Positions 8,760 to 18,940 are shown, numbered from the stretch's first letter. The stretch is DNA of 64,000 nt from Methylocapsa sp. D3K7 (GCF_029855125.1 NZ_CP123229.1:2294001-2358000), one strand, 5' to 3'. Numbers and translations: made by a program. Notes: generated by a model not told the origin, from the sequence alone.

Positions 8760-9118
8760 AAGCCACACTAATGACCGCCGAGGAAGAGGGGATCGAGATC
8801 CCGCAAGTCTACAAGCGCCACGTTTTTGCTTGCTTTACACAGCGTCCGCCCGGCCATCCTCGTGGCAGCTGCGGCGCCTCTGGTGCCCAGCCCCTCTGGG
8901 ATCGGATGGGCAAAAAGCTGGAGGCGGAGGGCCTTTCCGATACCGGCTTCACGGCCTCTGGATGTCTGGGCTTTTGCAGCGCTGGCCCTTTAATGGTGGT
9001 CTACCCGGAAGGGGTCTGGTACCGCCCAACCACGCCCGAAGATATTGACGAAATCGTCGAGTCGCATTTCAAGCAAGGGAAACTTGTAGAGCGCCTCGTG
9101 ATGATCTTGACTCGCTGA
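8756..9118 (+). CDS. Thioredoxin-fold 2Fe-2S ferredoxin
   Basis: This 120-residue protein is of the thioredoxin-like 2Fe-2S ferredoxin type, related to the NuoE C-terminal fold and to the Shethna-type proteins of diazotrophs. Cysteines appear in order: [31 protein letters not shown]. The later segment [23 protein letters not shown] is typical of the family. The start ATG overlaps the glutaredoxin stop. It may carry electrons or protect nitrogenase, but neither role is shown by sequence. Confidence 0.82.
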   Translation: MKATLMTAEEEGIEIPQVYKRHVFACFTQRPPGHPRGSCGASGAQPLWDRMGKKLEAEGLSDTGFTASGCLGFCSAGPLMVVYPEGVWYRPTTPEDIDEIVESHFKQGKLVERLVMILTR

Positions 9119-9163
9119 GGGCAGAAGCCAAGCCAGTTAGATTGCCCCATCCGGCGCGCGCGC

Positions 9164-9991
9164 CTAAAGGTTGGCTTGCTTGATGGCCATGGCGGCGCGG
9201 CCACCATTGTTACTGGCTTGCGCGCGCGCGGCGTTGCGTAATAATGTCAAGCATTCAATCGTCGCCGCCATGTCAAGGGCGGTGAAGCTATCCAGCGTTT
9301 CTTGCGAGATGTCGGCGCTCGCCGCAAGCAACCGCTCCACGACGGCGGCCTTCCCAGCCGAAGCCGCATACATGAGCGACGTCGCGCCATTGTCATTGCG
9401 ATTGTCGATATTGATCCCGGCCTCGATGAGAACATTCATGACGTTGAGATGGCCGCCAACGCAGGCGAGCCAAAGCGCGTTGTTGCCATCGGCATTTCTC
9501 GCCTCCAATTGCGAGCCGGCTTCGATGAGCGCACCCACGATTTTGACTTGCCCGCAGAGGCTTGCTTTCATTAAGGGCGTTGTACCATTCGCGATGACAG
9601 CATCGACATCGCTGTCGGGAAATCCCTCCGCCGAGAGCCACCGCCGTAATGTTGTTCCGGGTTGCGGACGGTAGGCCACGCACTTTTGCTTTGCCCAAGC
9701 CTCATATCCGCCGTCGAGGCTATAGACCTGGGAGAACCCAAAATCGGAAAAAATTTGTGCATATTCCTGGCTCGCGTAGCCGTGGTAGCAATAGATGAGG
9801 ATCGGTGCATTTTTTGCTGTGCCGGTCAGGACCGCGTCAAGATTGGCGATGGAAACATTTTGTGCTCCAGCGACATGGCTGCGGCGAAAAACCTCTGGGT
9901 CCCTGACGTCAAGCACCAGGACGGCCGTGCTTTCGATGAGGCTCTTGGCCTCGGGAACGCCGATGCGTTGGAATGGCGTGCGCTGCCGCAT
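9164..9991 (-). CDS. Rhodanese domain fused to ankyrin repeats
   Basis: Residues about 8-105 form a rhodanese domain with the active cysteine at position 68 (IYCYHGYAS) and the GGYEAW motif near its end. Residues about 135-260 hold four ankyrin repeats (NGTTPLMKA, DGNNALWLAC, NGATSLMYAA, DSFTALDMAA). Rhodaneses carry persulfide sulfur; the ankyrin repeats imply a protein partner. It is the last gene of the operon that diverges from nifH, 9 bases after sagB. Sulfur delivery to a nif protein is plausible but unproven. Confidence 0.85.
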   Translation of the reverse strand: MRQRTPFQRIGVPEAKSLIESTAVLVLDVRDPEVFRRSHVAGAQNVSIANLDAVLTGTAKNAPILIYCYHGYASQEYAQIFSDFGFSQVYSLDGGYEAWAKQKCVAYRPQPGTTLRRWLSAEGFPDSDVDAVIANGTTPLMKASLCGQVKIVGALIEAGSQLEARNADGNNALWLACVGGHLNVMNVLIEAGINIDNRNDNGATSLMYAASAGKAAVVERLLAASADISQETLDSFTALDMAATIECLTLLRNAARAQASNNGGRAAMAIKQANL

Positions 9992-10000
9992 GGAACCCCC

Positions 10001-11620
10001 TCAATGGTGATCCGACCTGCCGGGATAGGCAGGCAAGGTCGTGATGCGCTCATCTTTCAGCGGATAGCCGACGGTGAAGTGATAGAATGATTGAAAACGT
10101 TCGTTTTTGATGCCGAGAAGTTCATGCAACACGTCATCGAAATAACAGCCGATGCCGGTTCCTCTGAGGCCTGCCGCCTCCGCCTCCAGATATAAGACAT
10201 GCCCGAGCAGCCCCGCTTCCCAATGAAGCTGGCGGTAGCGCCATGAGTTTTGTTTTACGATGGCTTCGAATTCAGCGAGCATGCCAAGCGAGAAACAGCT
10301 ATCGCACGCGATCGCCTGATAGCAGCTCACAGTCCGCGCAAATGATCGGCAATCGCCGGGCATGAGCTTGATCAAGGGAAGATGAGCTGGGGCATTTTCC
10401 AGAGTCTGCCATATAAAATCCGGATTCAGTGTATCACGGAGGGCGCGCAAAGCCTCCGGATCCCGGTGTAAAAGATAAAGACCGGCTTCGAGTCCTTCCA
10501 CCCGGTGGACAAAGAAAATGGGGTGGACCCGCGGGATGTAGGCCCAAATATCCCAAGGCGCGGCCGGACGATCGAGTAGGCAATCCAGCATGTGGAAGAA
10601 CGTTCCGGCACTCATCGTCTGTTTGCTATCGAAACGTTGAGCGCTGCGCCTGTTCTGAATGATGCTGGCAGCGTGTGCCTCAAAGATTTCGGGCAACGGC
10701 GGGTAGGCTACACGATGAAGCCTCTCCTTTCCTGGCTCCCCGCGTGTCGCGAGAGACACTTGCTCGATCACCGGCCAACGATACATTGGGTGCGGGTCCA
10801 GCAGGTTCGCGCGTCCCGTCCATTCACCGGCGCGCGCCGCCGCCGCGCAAGGCCTATCCAGTGAGCCAATAAGATTGGTCGCGGGACCGCTATCAATGGC
10901 AATTAAAAGATCGGGCTCTTCCTGTTCCGCCCCAAGAAAATCTCCTGTGCGATCGAGGCCCAAAAGCGCTGTTAGTTCCTCGTATTCAATTTGATCGACG
11001 ATCCTCGCTGTCCATCCAAGCATTCCTGCTGCATAGCGCAAGGCTCCAAGCGCATGGCCGATGTCAAGCTGGCAATAGCGGAACCCGCGTTCGCCATATT
11101 TCCAGGCCTCTCGCCAATGGATCGATGTGAGCCCAATCCAAAGTTGTGCGGGCTGCTGCCCGGGTGTGGCAGTATGCCGACATCTTTGCTCGAGCGCGTG
11201 GTCGCGGGCAAAATAGTGGTAAAGGCCGTCCTCCAGGCCCGGCACCTGGCTCGTCAGCAGATAGGCTTCGGTTGGATGAAGGTTGCCGCTCGAGGGATTA
11301 CAGCGCAATGCCCAGCGGTCCGGCCCGTATTGCTTCCAGGCAGAAAGGCCCAGGGAAAGCTCTATCAACACGCTGACCGAGGCGAGGGTCAGCGCCACAG
11401 GCTCGACGCAGTTGTCTCGATAAATTTCCGCAAAGCGCGTCTCGGGCAGTCCCGCCGCGAACGGAAGTGCGATGCGAGGACAGCCATTAAATTCCCGGAA
11501 AGGATTGGGCTGCGCGTCCCAATCTAGCGTCTCAGGGCCTGCCGCATAGCGCTCGACTCTATGCTTCGTGCGCGCATGATAGGTGAGCGTGATTTCTCCG
11601 GGATCCGCTGCATGTGTCAT
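10001..11620 (-). CDS. SagB/ThcOx-type nitroreductase-like dehydrogenase, double domain
   Basis: The 539-residue protein has two nitroreductase-like halves. The first holds SAWKQYG and NPSSGNLHPTEAYL (about residues 95-250); the second holds NRRSAQRFD through EAGLLGHVLYLEAEAAGLRGTGIGCYFDD (about 325-520). SagB enzymes use FMN to oxidise azolines to azoles in peptide natural products, but no peptide, cyclodehydratase or leader gene is seen here. The start codon overlaps the stop of the ArsC-like gene. A redox role linked to nitrogen fixation is more likely than peptide modification. Confidence 0.8.
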   Translation of the reverse strand: MTHAADPGEITLTYHARTKHRVERYAAGPETLDWDAQPNPFREFNGCPRIALPFAAGLPETRFAEIYRDNCVEPVALTLASVSVLIELSLGLSAWKQYGPDRWALRCNPSSGNLHPTEAYLLTSQVPGLEDGLYHYFARDHALEQRCRHTATPGQQPAQLWIGLTSIHWREAWKYGERGFRYCQLDIGHALGALRYAAGMLGWTARIVDQIEYEELTALLGLDRTGDFLGAEQEEPDLLIAIDSGPATNLIGSLDRPCAAAARAGEWTGRANLLDPHPMYRWPVIEQVSLATRGEPGKERLHRVAYPPLPEIFEAHAASIIQNRRSAQRFDSKQTMSAGTFFHMLDCLLDRPAAPWDIWAYIPRVHPIFFVHRVEGLEAGLYLLHRDPEALRALRDTLNPDFIWQTLENAPAHLPLIKLMPGDCRSFARTVSCYQAIACDSCFSLGMLAEFEAIVKQNSWRYRQLHWEAGLLGHVLYLEAEAAGLRGTGIGCYFDDVLHELLGIKNERFQSFYHFTVGYPLKDERITTLPAYPGRSDHH

Positions 11621-12060
11621 GAGTGGATGCCCCGCCTGGCATCATCGGGTGCGGGGCAGGGTGCCGGACTCCCAGCGCGTCCGCAGCCAAGAACATCCGG
11701 GGTAACTTTCCCGCCACCAAGCAGAAGCGTGACAAGCGGGTCCTCAAAGCCGGCGCATCTTTGCCCTTCTACTTCGAGAAGTGGGCGTCTGATAAGAAGC
11801 GGTTCGGCAAGCATAAGAGCGAGAGCATCTGGGGCAGCAACGGTCACGGGATCAACCGCGCCGGATTTCAATCGGGGCGCCGAGGAATTGAACCAAGATG
11901 CCACCGGCATGGCTCCGAAAAAACTGCGGAGCCTCTCAGAGGTCCAAGACTCAGTGAGCAAATTCTCCGCCACGATCTCATGCCCTGCGGCTTCCAGCAT
12001 CCGCTTCTGACGTGCATTCGTGCCGCAGCCTGGTTTTTCATAAAAGGTTACGCGCGCCAA
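11617..12060 (-). CDS. ArsC/Spx-like nitrogenase-associated protein
   Basis: The 147-residue protein begins with a thioredoxin-fold ArsC-like segment (VTFYEKPGCGTNARQKRML). It has only one cysteine in the active-site position, followed by RSFFG and the RRPLLEVEG strand found in ArsC/Spx relatives. It fits the family known as 'nitrogenase-associated protein', found in many nif clusters and of unknown role. It is coupled by overlap to the SagB-like gene. Confidence 0.82.
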   Translation of the reverse strand: MARVTFYEKPGCGTNARQKRMLEAAGHEIVAENLLTESWTSERLRSFFGAMPVASWFNSSAPRLKSGAVDPVTVAAPDALALMLAEPLLIRRPLLEVEGQRCAGFEDPLVTLLLGGGKVTPDVLGCGRAGSPAPCPAPDDARRGIHS

Positions 12061-12116
12061 TCAAATCTCCCCGAACAATGCCAACCGGATTCTCACCAAA
12101 TCCTAGGGGCATTCCT

Positions 12117-12548
12117 TTACAGCGTGCCGAGTTGAATGAGCGGCGCCGCTCCTCCGCGTCCCAGAATAGTGTCCACTTTCTTGCGAACGGATTCGATGGT
12201 CAGCGGTTTGACCAGCGCGCCATGGGCGCCCGCTTTCATGCCGTTCACGGCGGCCGCTTCATCCGATTTGTCACATACGATGAGGATCCGCACGCCAGGA
12301 AACTTGGCCTTCAGCTCACCGACAAGCTCCATGCCTTTTTCCTTTAGGAACGAAACGCCGAGCAGCAAAACATCGGGTTTGAGCCATTCGGTTCCCTTGT
12401 CGTAGGCTTCTTCAAGCGTCGCGAGCTCGTGGGTTTCGATTTCATCATGGAGCATGAATTGTAACGCCGCGCGCGTAACTTCATCATGGTCGACAACGAA
12501 CACACGCCGTTGATCGACAGCTTTGGAAGTTTCGACCCCGATTTGCAT
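12117..12548 (-). CDS. Receiver-domain protein lacking the phospho-acceptor aspartate
   Basis: This stand-alone receiver (143 residues) keeps the acid pocket (D20, D22 in VVDHDE) and the lysine (K114 in LVKPL). The aspartate normally phosphorylated is replaced by glycine: PDVLLLG, Gly64. There is no output domain. It is therefore a pseudo-receiver, probably acting by protein contact. It is the first gene of the minus operon opposite nifH and may share the NifA sites at 12719-12763. The ATG at 12548 is preferred to one 21 bases upstream. Confidence 0.78.
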   Translation of the reverse strand: MQIGVETSKAVDQRRVFVVDHDEVTRAALQFMLHDEIETHELATLEEAYDKGTEWLKPDVLLLGVSFLKEKGMELVGELKAKFPGVRILIVCDKSDEAAAVNGMKAGAHGALVKPLTIESVRKKVDTILGRGGAAPLIQLGTL

Positions 12549-12627
12549 AATGACCTCTCGCCTCGCCATAATTCATCGGACCACGGCCGCGCCCATAAAT
12601 GTGCTGACGTGGACGTGAGCCGTCTTA

Positions 12628-12644
12628 AGCAAATTCTGTTCCGC
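12628..12644 (-). promoter_or_regulatory. Weak sigma54-like element for receiver-sagB operon
   Basis: Read on the minus strand it is GCGGAACAGAATTTGCT. The GG-N10-GC spacing and TTGCT box fit, but the -24 box is poor (CGGAAC). Its distance to the NifA sites (about 75-105 bases) mirrors that of the nifH promoter. Confidence 0.35.
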
Positions 12645-12718
12645 TCGAAGTTCGAAGCAAGCCACGTGAAGGCGCCGCGGCTTCGTTCGAATATGACAAA
12701 CATGAGGCTGTTGCTTGT

Positions 12719-12734
12719 TGTGTTGTTTCTGACA
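12719..12734. promoter_or_regulatory. NifA site 1 upstream of nifH
   Basis: TGTGTTGTTTCTGACA is an exact TGT-N10-ACA match, 98 bases from the -24 box of nifH. Confidence 0.75.
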
Positions 12735-12747
12735 GCCAGCTCAACGA

Positions 12748-12763
12748 TGTCGGGTTCAAAACA
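12748..12763. promoter_or_regulatory. NifA site 2 upstream of nifH
   Basis: TGTCGGGTTCAAAACA is a second exact TGT-N10-ACA match, 29 bases (nearly three helical turns) from site 1. Confidence 0.72.
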
Positions 12764-12803
12764 ACTCAACGTCAGCCTCTATATGCACCATATATTCCTT
12801 ATA

Positions 12804-12816
12804 TATCAATTACTTA
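12804..12816 (+). promoter_or_regulatory. IHF-binding consensus in nifH control region
   Basis: TATCAATTACTTA matches the IHF consensus WATCAA-N4-TTR fully and lies in AT-rich DNA between the NifA sites and the promoter, the usual place for the bend that brings NifA to sigma54 polymerase. Confidence 0.65.
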
Positions 12817-12831
12817 TAGAATGCAAAAGAA

Positions 12832-12848
12832 CTGGCACGACGGTTGCT
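12832..12848 (+). promoter_or_regulatory. Sigma54 promoter of nifHDK
   Basis: CTGGCACGACGGTTGCT matches the -24/-12 consensus at every defined position. It leaves a leader of about 145 bases before nifH. Confidence 0.92.
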
Positions 12849-12982
12849 CAACAGCTGTCCGGAACGGCGAGTGAGGGCTGAGCGCACGCAGACGCCAGAC
12901 GAGTGATGCGCTCCTTCCCGTAATCCGCGAGCCAGTTTCTACCAGAGGAACAGTCTCGCGCTGAATGCGCGGTAGTCATTAG

Positions 12983-13891
<909 letters not shown>

Positions 13892-13906
13892 TTGCTAGGA
13901 AATAAA

Positions 13907-13932
13907 TCCGGCCCCTCGCGCGAGGGGCCGGA
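13907..13932 (+). terminator. Perfect 26-base palindrome between nifH and nifD
   Basis: The centre is GGCCCCTCGCGCGAGGGGCC, flanked by further pairing bases, giving a 13-base perfect inverted repeat. There is no U-run, so I read it as an mRNA stabiliser or partial terminator that raises nifH over nifDK, not a full stop. Confidence 0.65.
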
Positions 13933-13970
13933 CTGCAGCGTGACAACAGGGATGACAGCGAGGTAGCGCC

Positions 13971-15473
13971 ATGAGCTTGGCAAAAACGGAAAGCGTTGCG
14001 GAAATCAAGGCTCGCAACAAAGAACTGATCAACGAGGTCTTGCAGATTTATCCAGAAAAGACTGCGAAAAGACGCGCCAAGCACCTCAATGTGCATGAAG
14101 CCGGAAAATCCGACTGCGGCGTTAAGTCGAACCTTAAGTCAATTCCGGGCGTCATGACGATCCGCGGTTGCGCTTATGCCGGATCCAAGGGCGTGGTCTG
14201 GGGTCCGATCAAGGACATGATTCATATCAGCCATGGTCCCGTGGGATGCGGACAATATTCCTGGGCGGCCCGGCGCAATTATTATATCGGCACGACGGGG
14301 ATCGACACCTTTGTGACCATGCAATTCACCTCCGATTTCCAGGAAAAGGATATAGTGTTTGGCGGCGACAAGAAGCTTGCCAAGATCATGGATGAGATTC
14401 AGGAGCTTTTCCCGCTGAACAACGGCATTACGGTTCAGTCGGAATGTCCGATCGGCTTGATTGGGGATGACATCGAGGCGGTCTCGAAACAGAAGTCCAA
14501 AGAATATGATGGCAAGACCATCGTTCCCGTCCGTTGCGAGGGATTTCGTGGCGTGTCCCAATCCCTGGGACACCATATTGCCAATGACTCAATCCGGGAT
14601 TGGGTCTTCGACAAGATTGCCCCTGATGCGCCGGCAAGGTTTGAACAGTCGCCTTATGACGTTGCCATCATTGGTGACTACAACATCGGCGGCGACGCCT
14701 GGTCCTCTCGCATCCTGCTAGAAGAAATGGGCTTGCGGGTCATCGCCCAGTGGTCGGGAGATGGCAGTCTGGCGGAACTCGAAGCGACGCCTAAGGCCCA
14801 ACTCAATGTGCTGCATTGCTATCGCTCAATGAATTACATCTCGCGGCATATGGAAGAAAAGTATGGGATACCGTGGTGCGAGTATAATTTCTTCGGCCCC
14901 TCGAAGATCGCCGAATCGCTACGTAAGATCGCTGGCTTCTTCGACGATAAAATCAAGGAAGGCGCTGAACGCGTCATCGCAAAATATCAGCCTTTGATGG
15001 ACGCGGTTATCGCTAAGTACCGTCCGCGCCTGGAAGCCAAGACAGTCATGTTGTTTGTCGGTGGGCTGCGTCCGCGCCATGTGATTGGTGCCTACGAAGA
15101 TCTCGGCATGGAAGTCGTCGGCACCGGCTATGAATTTGGCCACAATGACGACTATCAGCGGACCGCTCAGCACTACGTCAAAGACGGAACGCTGATCTAT
15201 GACGATGTGACCGGCTACGAATTCGAAAAATTCGTTGAAAAGATTCAACCGGATTTGGTGGGCTCTGGCATCAAGGAAAAATACGTCTTCCAGAAGATGG
15301 GTGTCCCATTCCGGCAGATGCATTCCTGGGATTATTCCGGCCCCTATCATGGTTATGATGGCTTCGCGATCTTCGCGCGTGACATGGACATGGCCATCAA
15401 CGCGCCGATTTGGAAGATGACTAAAGCTCCTTGGAAGACGGAACCGGCGCCTCAATTAATCGCCGCCGAGTAG
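13971..15473 (+). CDS. nifD: Nitrogenase MoFe protein alpha subunit NifD
   Basis: NifD (500 residues, typical) holds FeMo-co and half of the P-cluster ligands. The sequence shows the P-cluster cysteines (IRGCAYAG and [11 protein letters not shown]), [11 protein letters not shown], the FeMo-co cysteine region ([13 protein letters not shown]) and the histidine loop near [13 protein letters not shown]. The start ATG at 13971 follows a GAGG-like ribosome site. It lies 79 bases after nifH and 79 before nifK, all in one operon. Confidence 0.99.
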   Translation: MSLAKTESVAEIKARNKELINEVLQIYPEKTAKRRAKHLNVHEAGKSDCGVKSNLKSIPGVMTIRGCAYAGSKGVVWGPIKDMIHISHGPVGCGQYSWAARRNYYIGTTGIDTFVTMQFTSDFQEKDIVFGGDKKLAKIMDEIQELFPLNNGITVQSECPIGLIGDDIEAVSKQKSKEYDGKTIVPVRCEGFRGVSQSLGHHIANDSIRDWVFDKIAPDAPARFEQSPYDVAIIGDYNIGGDAWSSRILLEEMGLRVIAQWSGDGSLAELEATPKAQLNVLHCYRSMNYISRHMEEKYGIPWCEYNFFGPSKIAESLRKIAGFFDDKIKEGAERVIAKYQPLMDAVIAKYRPRLEAKTVMLFVGGLRPRHVIGAYEDLGMEVVGTGYEFGHNDDYQRTAQHYVKDGTLIYDDVTGYEFEKFVEKIQPDLVGSGIKEKYVFQKMGVPFRQMHSWDYSGPYHGYDGFAIFARDMDMAINAPIWKMTKAPWKTEPAPQLIAAE

Positions 15474-15486
15474 GCAACCTACAACA

Positions 15487-15510
15487 GGCTCTTCCCTTCT
15501 GGGAAGAGCC
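15487..15510 (+). terminator. Hairpin between nifD and nifK
   Basis: GGCTCTTCCC, a four-base TTCT loop, and GGGAAGAGCC form a perfect 10-base stem just after the nifD stop. Without a U-run it is more likely an RNA processing or stability element than a full terminator. Confidence 0.6.
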
Positions 15511-15552
15511 AACCCTCATGACGCGAATAAGACATTTGAAAAGGGCTTGCCA

Positions 15553-17112
15553 ATGACCCAGAACGCCGAACACGTGCTCGATCACTTCGAGCTATTCCGC
15601 GGCCCGGAATATCAGCAGATGCTGGCGAACAAGAAGAAGATGTTCGAAAATCCACGTGATCCGGCCGAGGTTGAGCGGGTTCGTGAATGGGCCAAAACCC
15701 CAGAATATCGCGAGAAAAATTTTGCTCGCGAAGCGCTGACGGTTAATCCGGCCAAGGCATGTCAGCCTCTCGGTGCGGTTTTCGCCGCTGTTGGCTTTGA
15801 GAAGACAATTCCCTTCGTCCACGGTTCGCAGGGCTGTGTCGCCTATTATCGCAGCCATTTCTCACGGCACTTCAAGGAACCAAGTTCCTGCGTCTCCTCC
15901 TCCATGACAGAGGACGCAGCGGTCTTCGGCGGTCTCAACAATATGATCGACGGGCTCGCCAACACCTATAATATGTACAAGCCGAAAATGATTTCCGTCT
16001 CGACGACCTGCATGGCGGAAGTCATTGGCGATGATCTCAATGCCTTCATCAAGACATCGAAAGAGAAGGGTTCCGTGCCAGCAGAATTTGACGTGCCTTT
16101 CGCCCACACCCCGGCTTTCGTCGGCAGCCATATCACCGGCTATGACAATGTACTCAAGGGAATATTTGAGCATTTCTGGGACGGGAAAGCAAAGACCGCG
16201 CCGGTTCTTGAGCGCCTGCCAAACGATAAGATCAATTTCATCGGAGGCTTTGATGGCTATACTGTTGGCAACACCCGTGAAATCAAGCGGCTCTTCGACT
16301 TAATGGACGTCGAATATACCATCCTTTGCGACAACAGTGACGTATGGGATACACCAACCGACGGCGAATTCCGCATGTATGACGGTGGCACGACTTTAGA
16401 AGAAGCAGCCAATGCTGTTCATGCGAAGGCAACGATCTCGATGCAGGAATACTGCACCGAAAAGACTTTGCCTCTCATCGCGGCACATGGCCAAGAAGTG
16501 CTGGCGTTCAATCACCCCGTTGGTGTCACCGCGACCGACAAATTTCTAATGGAGGTGTCGCGGATCACTGGCAAACCAATTCCAGAATCCATAGCGCGGG
16601 AACGCGGCCGGCTCGTGGATGCGATTGCCGACTCGAGTGCGCATATCCACGGTAAAAAATTCGCGATCTACGGCGATCCAGACCTTTGCCTTGGCCTCGC
16701 TGGCTTCTTGCTTGAACTTGGGGCTGAGCCAACGCATGTGCTTGCCACGAACGGTCCGAAGGGTTGGGAAGCGAAAGTTCAAGGGCTTTTCGATAGTTCG
16801 CCATTTGGGAAGAATTGCCATGTTTATCCCGGTAAGGATCTTTGGCACATGCGGTCGCTTCTGTTTACCGAGCCCGTGGACTTCCTGATTGGGAACACCT
16901 ACGGAAAATATCTGGAGCGGGATACGGGCACGCCGTTGATCCGAATTGGTTTCCCAGTTTTCGATCGCCATCATCACCATCGCTACCCGGTGTGGGGCTA
17001 TCAGGGCGGCATGAATGTGTTGGTGTGGATCCTCGACAGGATTTTTGAAGAGATCGACAAGAACACGATCGTTCCTGCAAAAACCGATTACAGCTTCGAC
17101 ATCATTCGCTGA
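15553..17112 (+). CDS. nifK: Nitrogenase MoFe protein beta subunit NifK
   Basis: NifK (519 residues) pairs with NifD and supplies the other P-cluster ligands, seen in [12 protein letters not shown] and [14 protein letters not shown], with [12 protein letters not shown] and [12 protein letters not shown] following. The ATG at 15553 is preferred to a TTG six bases earlier. After nifK, 139 bases without a clear promoter lead to nifE, so nifENX may depend on read-through. Confidence 0.99.
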   Translation: MTQNAEHVLDHFELFRGPEYQQMLANKKKMFENPRDPAEVERVREWAKTPEYREKNFAREALTVNPAKACQPLGAVFAAVGFEKTIPFVHGSQGCVAYYRSHFSRHFKEPSSCVSSSMTEDAAVFGGLNNMIDGLANTYNMYKPKMISVSTTCMAEVIGDDLNAFIKTSKEKGSVPAEFDVPFAHTPAFVGSHITGYDNVLKGIFEHFWDGKAKTAPVLERLPNDKINFIGGFDGYTVGNTREIKRLFDLMDVEYTILCDNSDVWDTPTDGEFRMYDGGTTLEEAANAVHAKATISMQEYCTEKTLPLIAAHGQEVLAFNHPVGVTATDKFLMEVSRITGKPIPESIARERGRLVDAIADSSAHIHGKKFAIYGDPDLCLGLAGFLLELGAEPTHVLATNGPKGWEAKVQGLFDSSPFGKNCHVYPGKDLWHMRSLLFTEPVDFLIGNTYGKYLERDTGTPLIRIGFPVFDRHHHHRYPVWGYQGGMNVLVWILDRIFEEIDKNTIVPAKTDYSFDIIR

Positions 17113-17251
17113 ATTAAGCAAGAGAAGATAGCACATCGTCGTTTGTTGATATTCAATGGCGAATGGCGGTGTGCTCATTCCTGTAAAGATCTCCAAGGTC
17201 TTATCCTTCCGACAGTGATCTCGGCGGTACCTACGGGAATAGGAGTGACGC

Positions 17252-18940
17252 ATGAGCTCACTATCGGCGACTATCCAAGGTGTATTCAACGAGCCTGGCT
17301 GCGGCAAAAACGCCAACAAATCGGAAGCCGAGCGTAAAAAGGGCTGCACGAAACAATTGCAACCTGGCGGCGCTGCCGGCGGGTGTGCGTTTGATGGCGC
17401 GAAAATCGCGCTGCAACCCCTCACGGATGTTGCGCATCTCGTTCACGGCCCAATCGCCTGTGAGGGCAATTCCTGGGACAATCGAGGCGCGAAATCCTCT
17501 GGCTCGAATATCTGGAGAACTGGGTTTACGACAGATATTAATGAAACGGATGTCGTGTTCGGCGGAGAAAAACGGCTCTACAAGGCGATCAAGGAAATCA
17601 TCGAGAAATACAATCCACCCGCCATATTCGTTTATCAAACCTGCGTCCCGGCGATGATTGGTGATGATATCAACGCGGTCTGCAAGACGGCGCGTGAGAA
17701 ATTCGGTAAGCCCGTGATCCCGATTAACTCGCCCGGATTCGTCGGACCCAAAAATCTCGGCAATAAATTGGCTGGGGAAGCACTTCTTGAACATGTGATT
17801 GGCACGGAAGAGCCAGACTATACGACGCCCTATGATCTCAACATCATAGGGGAATACAATCTTTCTGGTGAGTTGTGGCAGGTAAAGCCGCTCCTCGACG
17901 AGCTGGGAATTCGTATTCTTTCCTGCATCTCAGGCGACGGCAAGTACCGCGAGGTGGCTTATTCCCATCGGGCGCGCGCCTCGATGATGGTCTGCTCCAA
18001 GGCGATGATCAATGTCGCGCGTAAAATGGAGGAGCGCTACGGCATTCCTTTCTTTGAGGGCTCGTTTTACGGAATTACGGATTCAAGCGATTCGCTTCGC
18101 GAAATCGCCCGGATGCTGGTTGAGCGTGGCGCGCCCGGCGAGCTCGTTGGCCGTACGGAAGCCGTGATTGCCCGGGAAGAGGCGCGCGCCTGGGCCGCCA
18201 TCGCGCCCTATAAACCACGGTTCAAGGGCAAAAAAGTTTTGTTGATCACTGGTGGTGTCAAATCCTGGTCGGTGCTTGCTGCATTACAGGAAGCCGGCCT
18301 TGAGCTTGTTGGGACGAGCGTCAAGAAATCCACGAAGGAAGACAAAGAGCGGATCAAGGAACTCATGGGCCAAGACGCCCATATGATCGATGATATGACC
18401 CCGCGTGAAATGTACAAAATGCTCAAAGATGCACGAGCTGACATCATGCTATCGGGAGGCCGCTCGCAATTCATTGCATTGAAAGCCGCAATGCCTTGGC
18501 TCGATATCAATCAGGAACGCCATCACGCCTATATGGGCTATGTGGGGATGGTGAAGCTGGTCGAGGGGATCGACAAAGCGCTTTTCAATCCCATCTGGGT
18601 AGAAGTCCGCAAGCCTGCTCCCTGGGAGAATCCAGAAAACAATTGGCAGACCAAGGCAATTCTTCAGTTGAACGCCGAAGCCGCCGAGCTCGCCGCCAAT
18701 CCGGAACTTGCCGAAAAGGCACGGCGCTCCAAGAAGATTTGCAATTGCAAGAGCGTCGATCTTGGCACGATTGAGGACGCGACACGCGCCCATGCCCTAA
18801 CGACTGTTGAAGGGGTCAGAGAGCGGACCAATGCTTCGGGGGGGTGCGGAGCATGCGCCGGGCGTATCGACGATATTTTGGCCAGTATGCCGGGACTTGC
18901 GGATATGGCCGATATTCCTACTCTTGCTGCCGTAGAGTGA
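17252..18940 (+). CDS. nifE: FeMo-co scaffold subunit NifE with C-terminal BFD-like domain
   Basis: NifE forms the NifEN scaffold on which the NifB-co precursor matures with molybdenum and homocitrate. The NifD-like core is clear (GGCAFDGAKIALQPLTDVAHLVHGPIAC is its N-terminal region; only part is quoted in motifs such as HGPIACEGNSW). At 562 residues it is longer than the roughly 450-475 of the shortest NifE proteins. The tail (about 490-562) carries CNCKS and GGCGACAG, with cysteines at about 497, 499, 532 and 535: the pattern of a bacterioferritin-associated-ferredoxin 2Fe-2S domain. Similar tails are, as I recall, known in some alphaproteobacterial NifE proteins. Confidence 0.96.
   Translation: MSSLSATIQGVFNEPGCGKNANKSEAERKKGCTKQLQPGGAAGGCAFDGAKIALQPLTDVAHLVHGPIACEGNSWDNRGAKSSGSNIWRTGFTTDINETDVVFGGEKRLYKAIKEIIEKYNPPAIFVYQTCVPAMIGDDINAVCKTAREKFGKPVIPINSPGFVGPKNLGNKLAGEALLEHVIGTEEPDYTTPYDLNIIGEYNLSGELWQVKPLLDELGIRILSCISGDGKYREVAYSHRARASMMVCSKAMINVARKMEERYGIPFFEGSFYGITDSSDSLREIARMLVERGAPGELVGRTEAVIAREEARAWAAIAPYKPRFKGKKVLLITGGVKSWSVLAALQEAGLELVGTSVKKSTKEDKERIKELMGQDAHMIDDMTPREMYKMLKDARADIMLSGGRSQFIALKAAMPWLDINQERHHAYMGYVGMVKLVEGIDKALFNPIWVEVRKPAPWENPENNWQTKAILQLNAEAAELAANPELAEKARRSKKICNCKSVDLGTIEDATRAHALTTVEGVRERTNASGGCGACAGRIDDILASMPGLADMADIPTLAAVE

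Noticed and set aside
9153..9164. GGCGCGCGCGCC palindrome between the ferredoxin and rhodanese-ankyrin genes as terminator
   Set aside because: It is a low-complexity CG repeat that overlaps the stop codon of the minus-strand gene and has no U-run.
10001..11620. A thiazole/oxazole-modified microcin cluster because of the SagB-like gene
   Set aside because: No SagC/SagD cyclodehydratase, precursor peptide or export gene is near; neighbours are nif-linked.
17113..17251. Search for a separate nifE promoter
   Set aside because: No GG-N10-GC element with acceptable boxes was seen; read-through from nifK or a different promoter type is likely.
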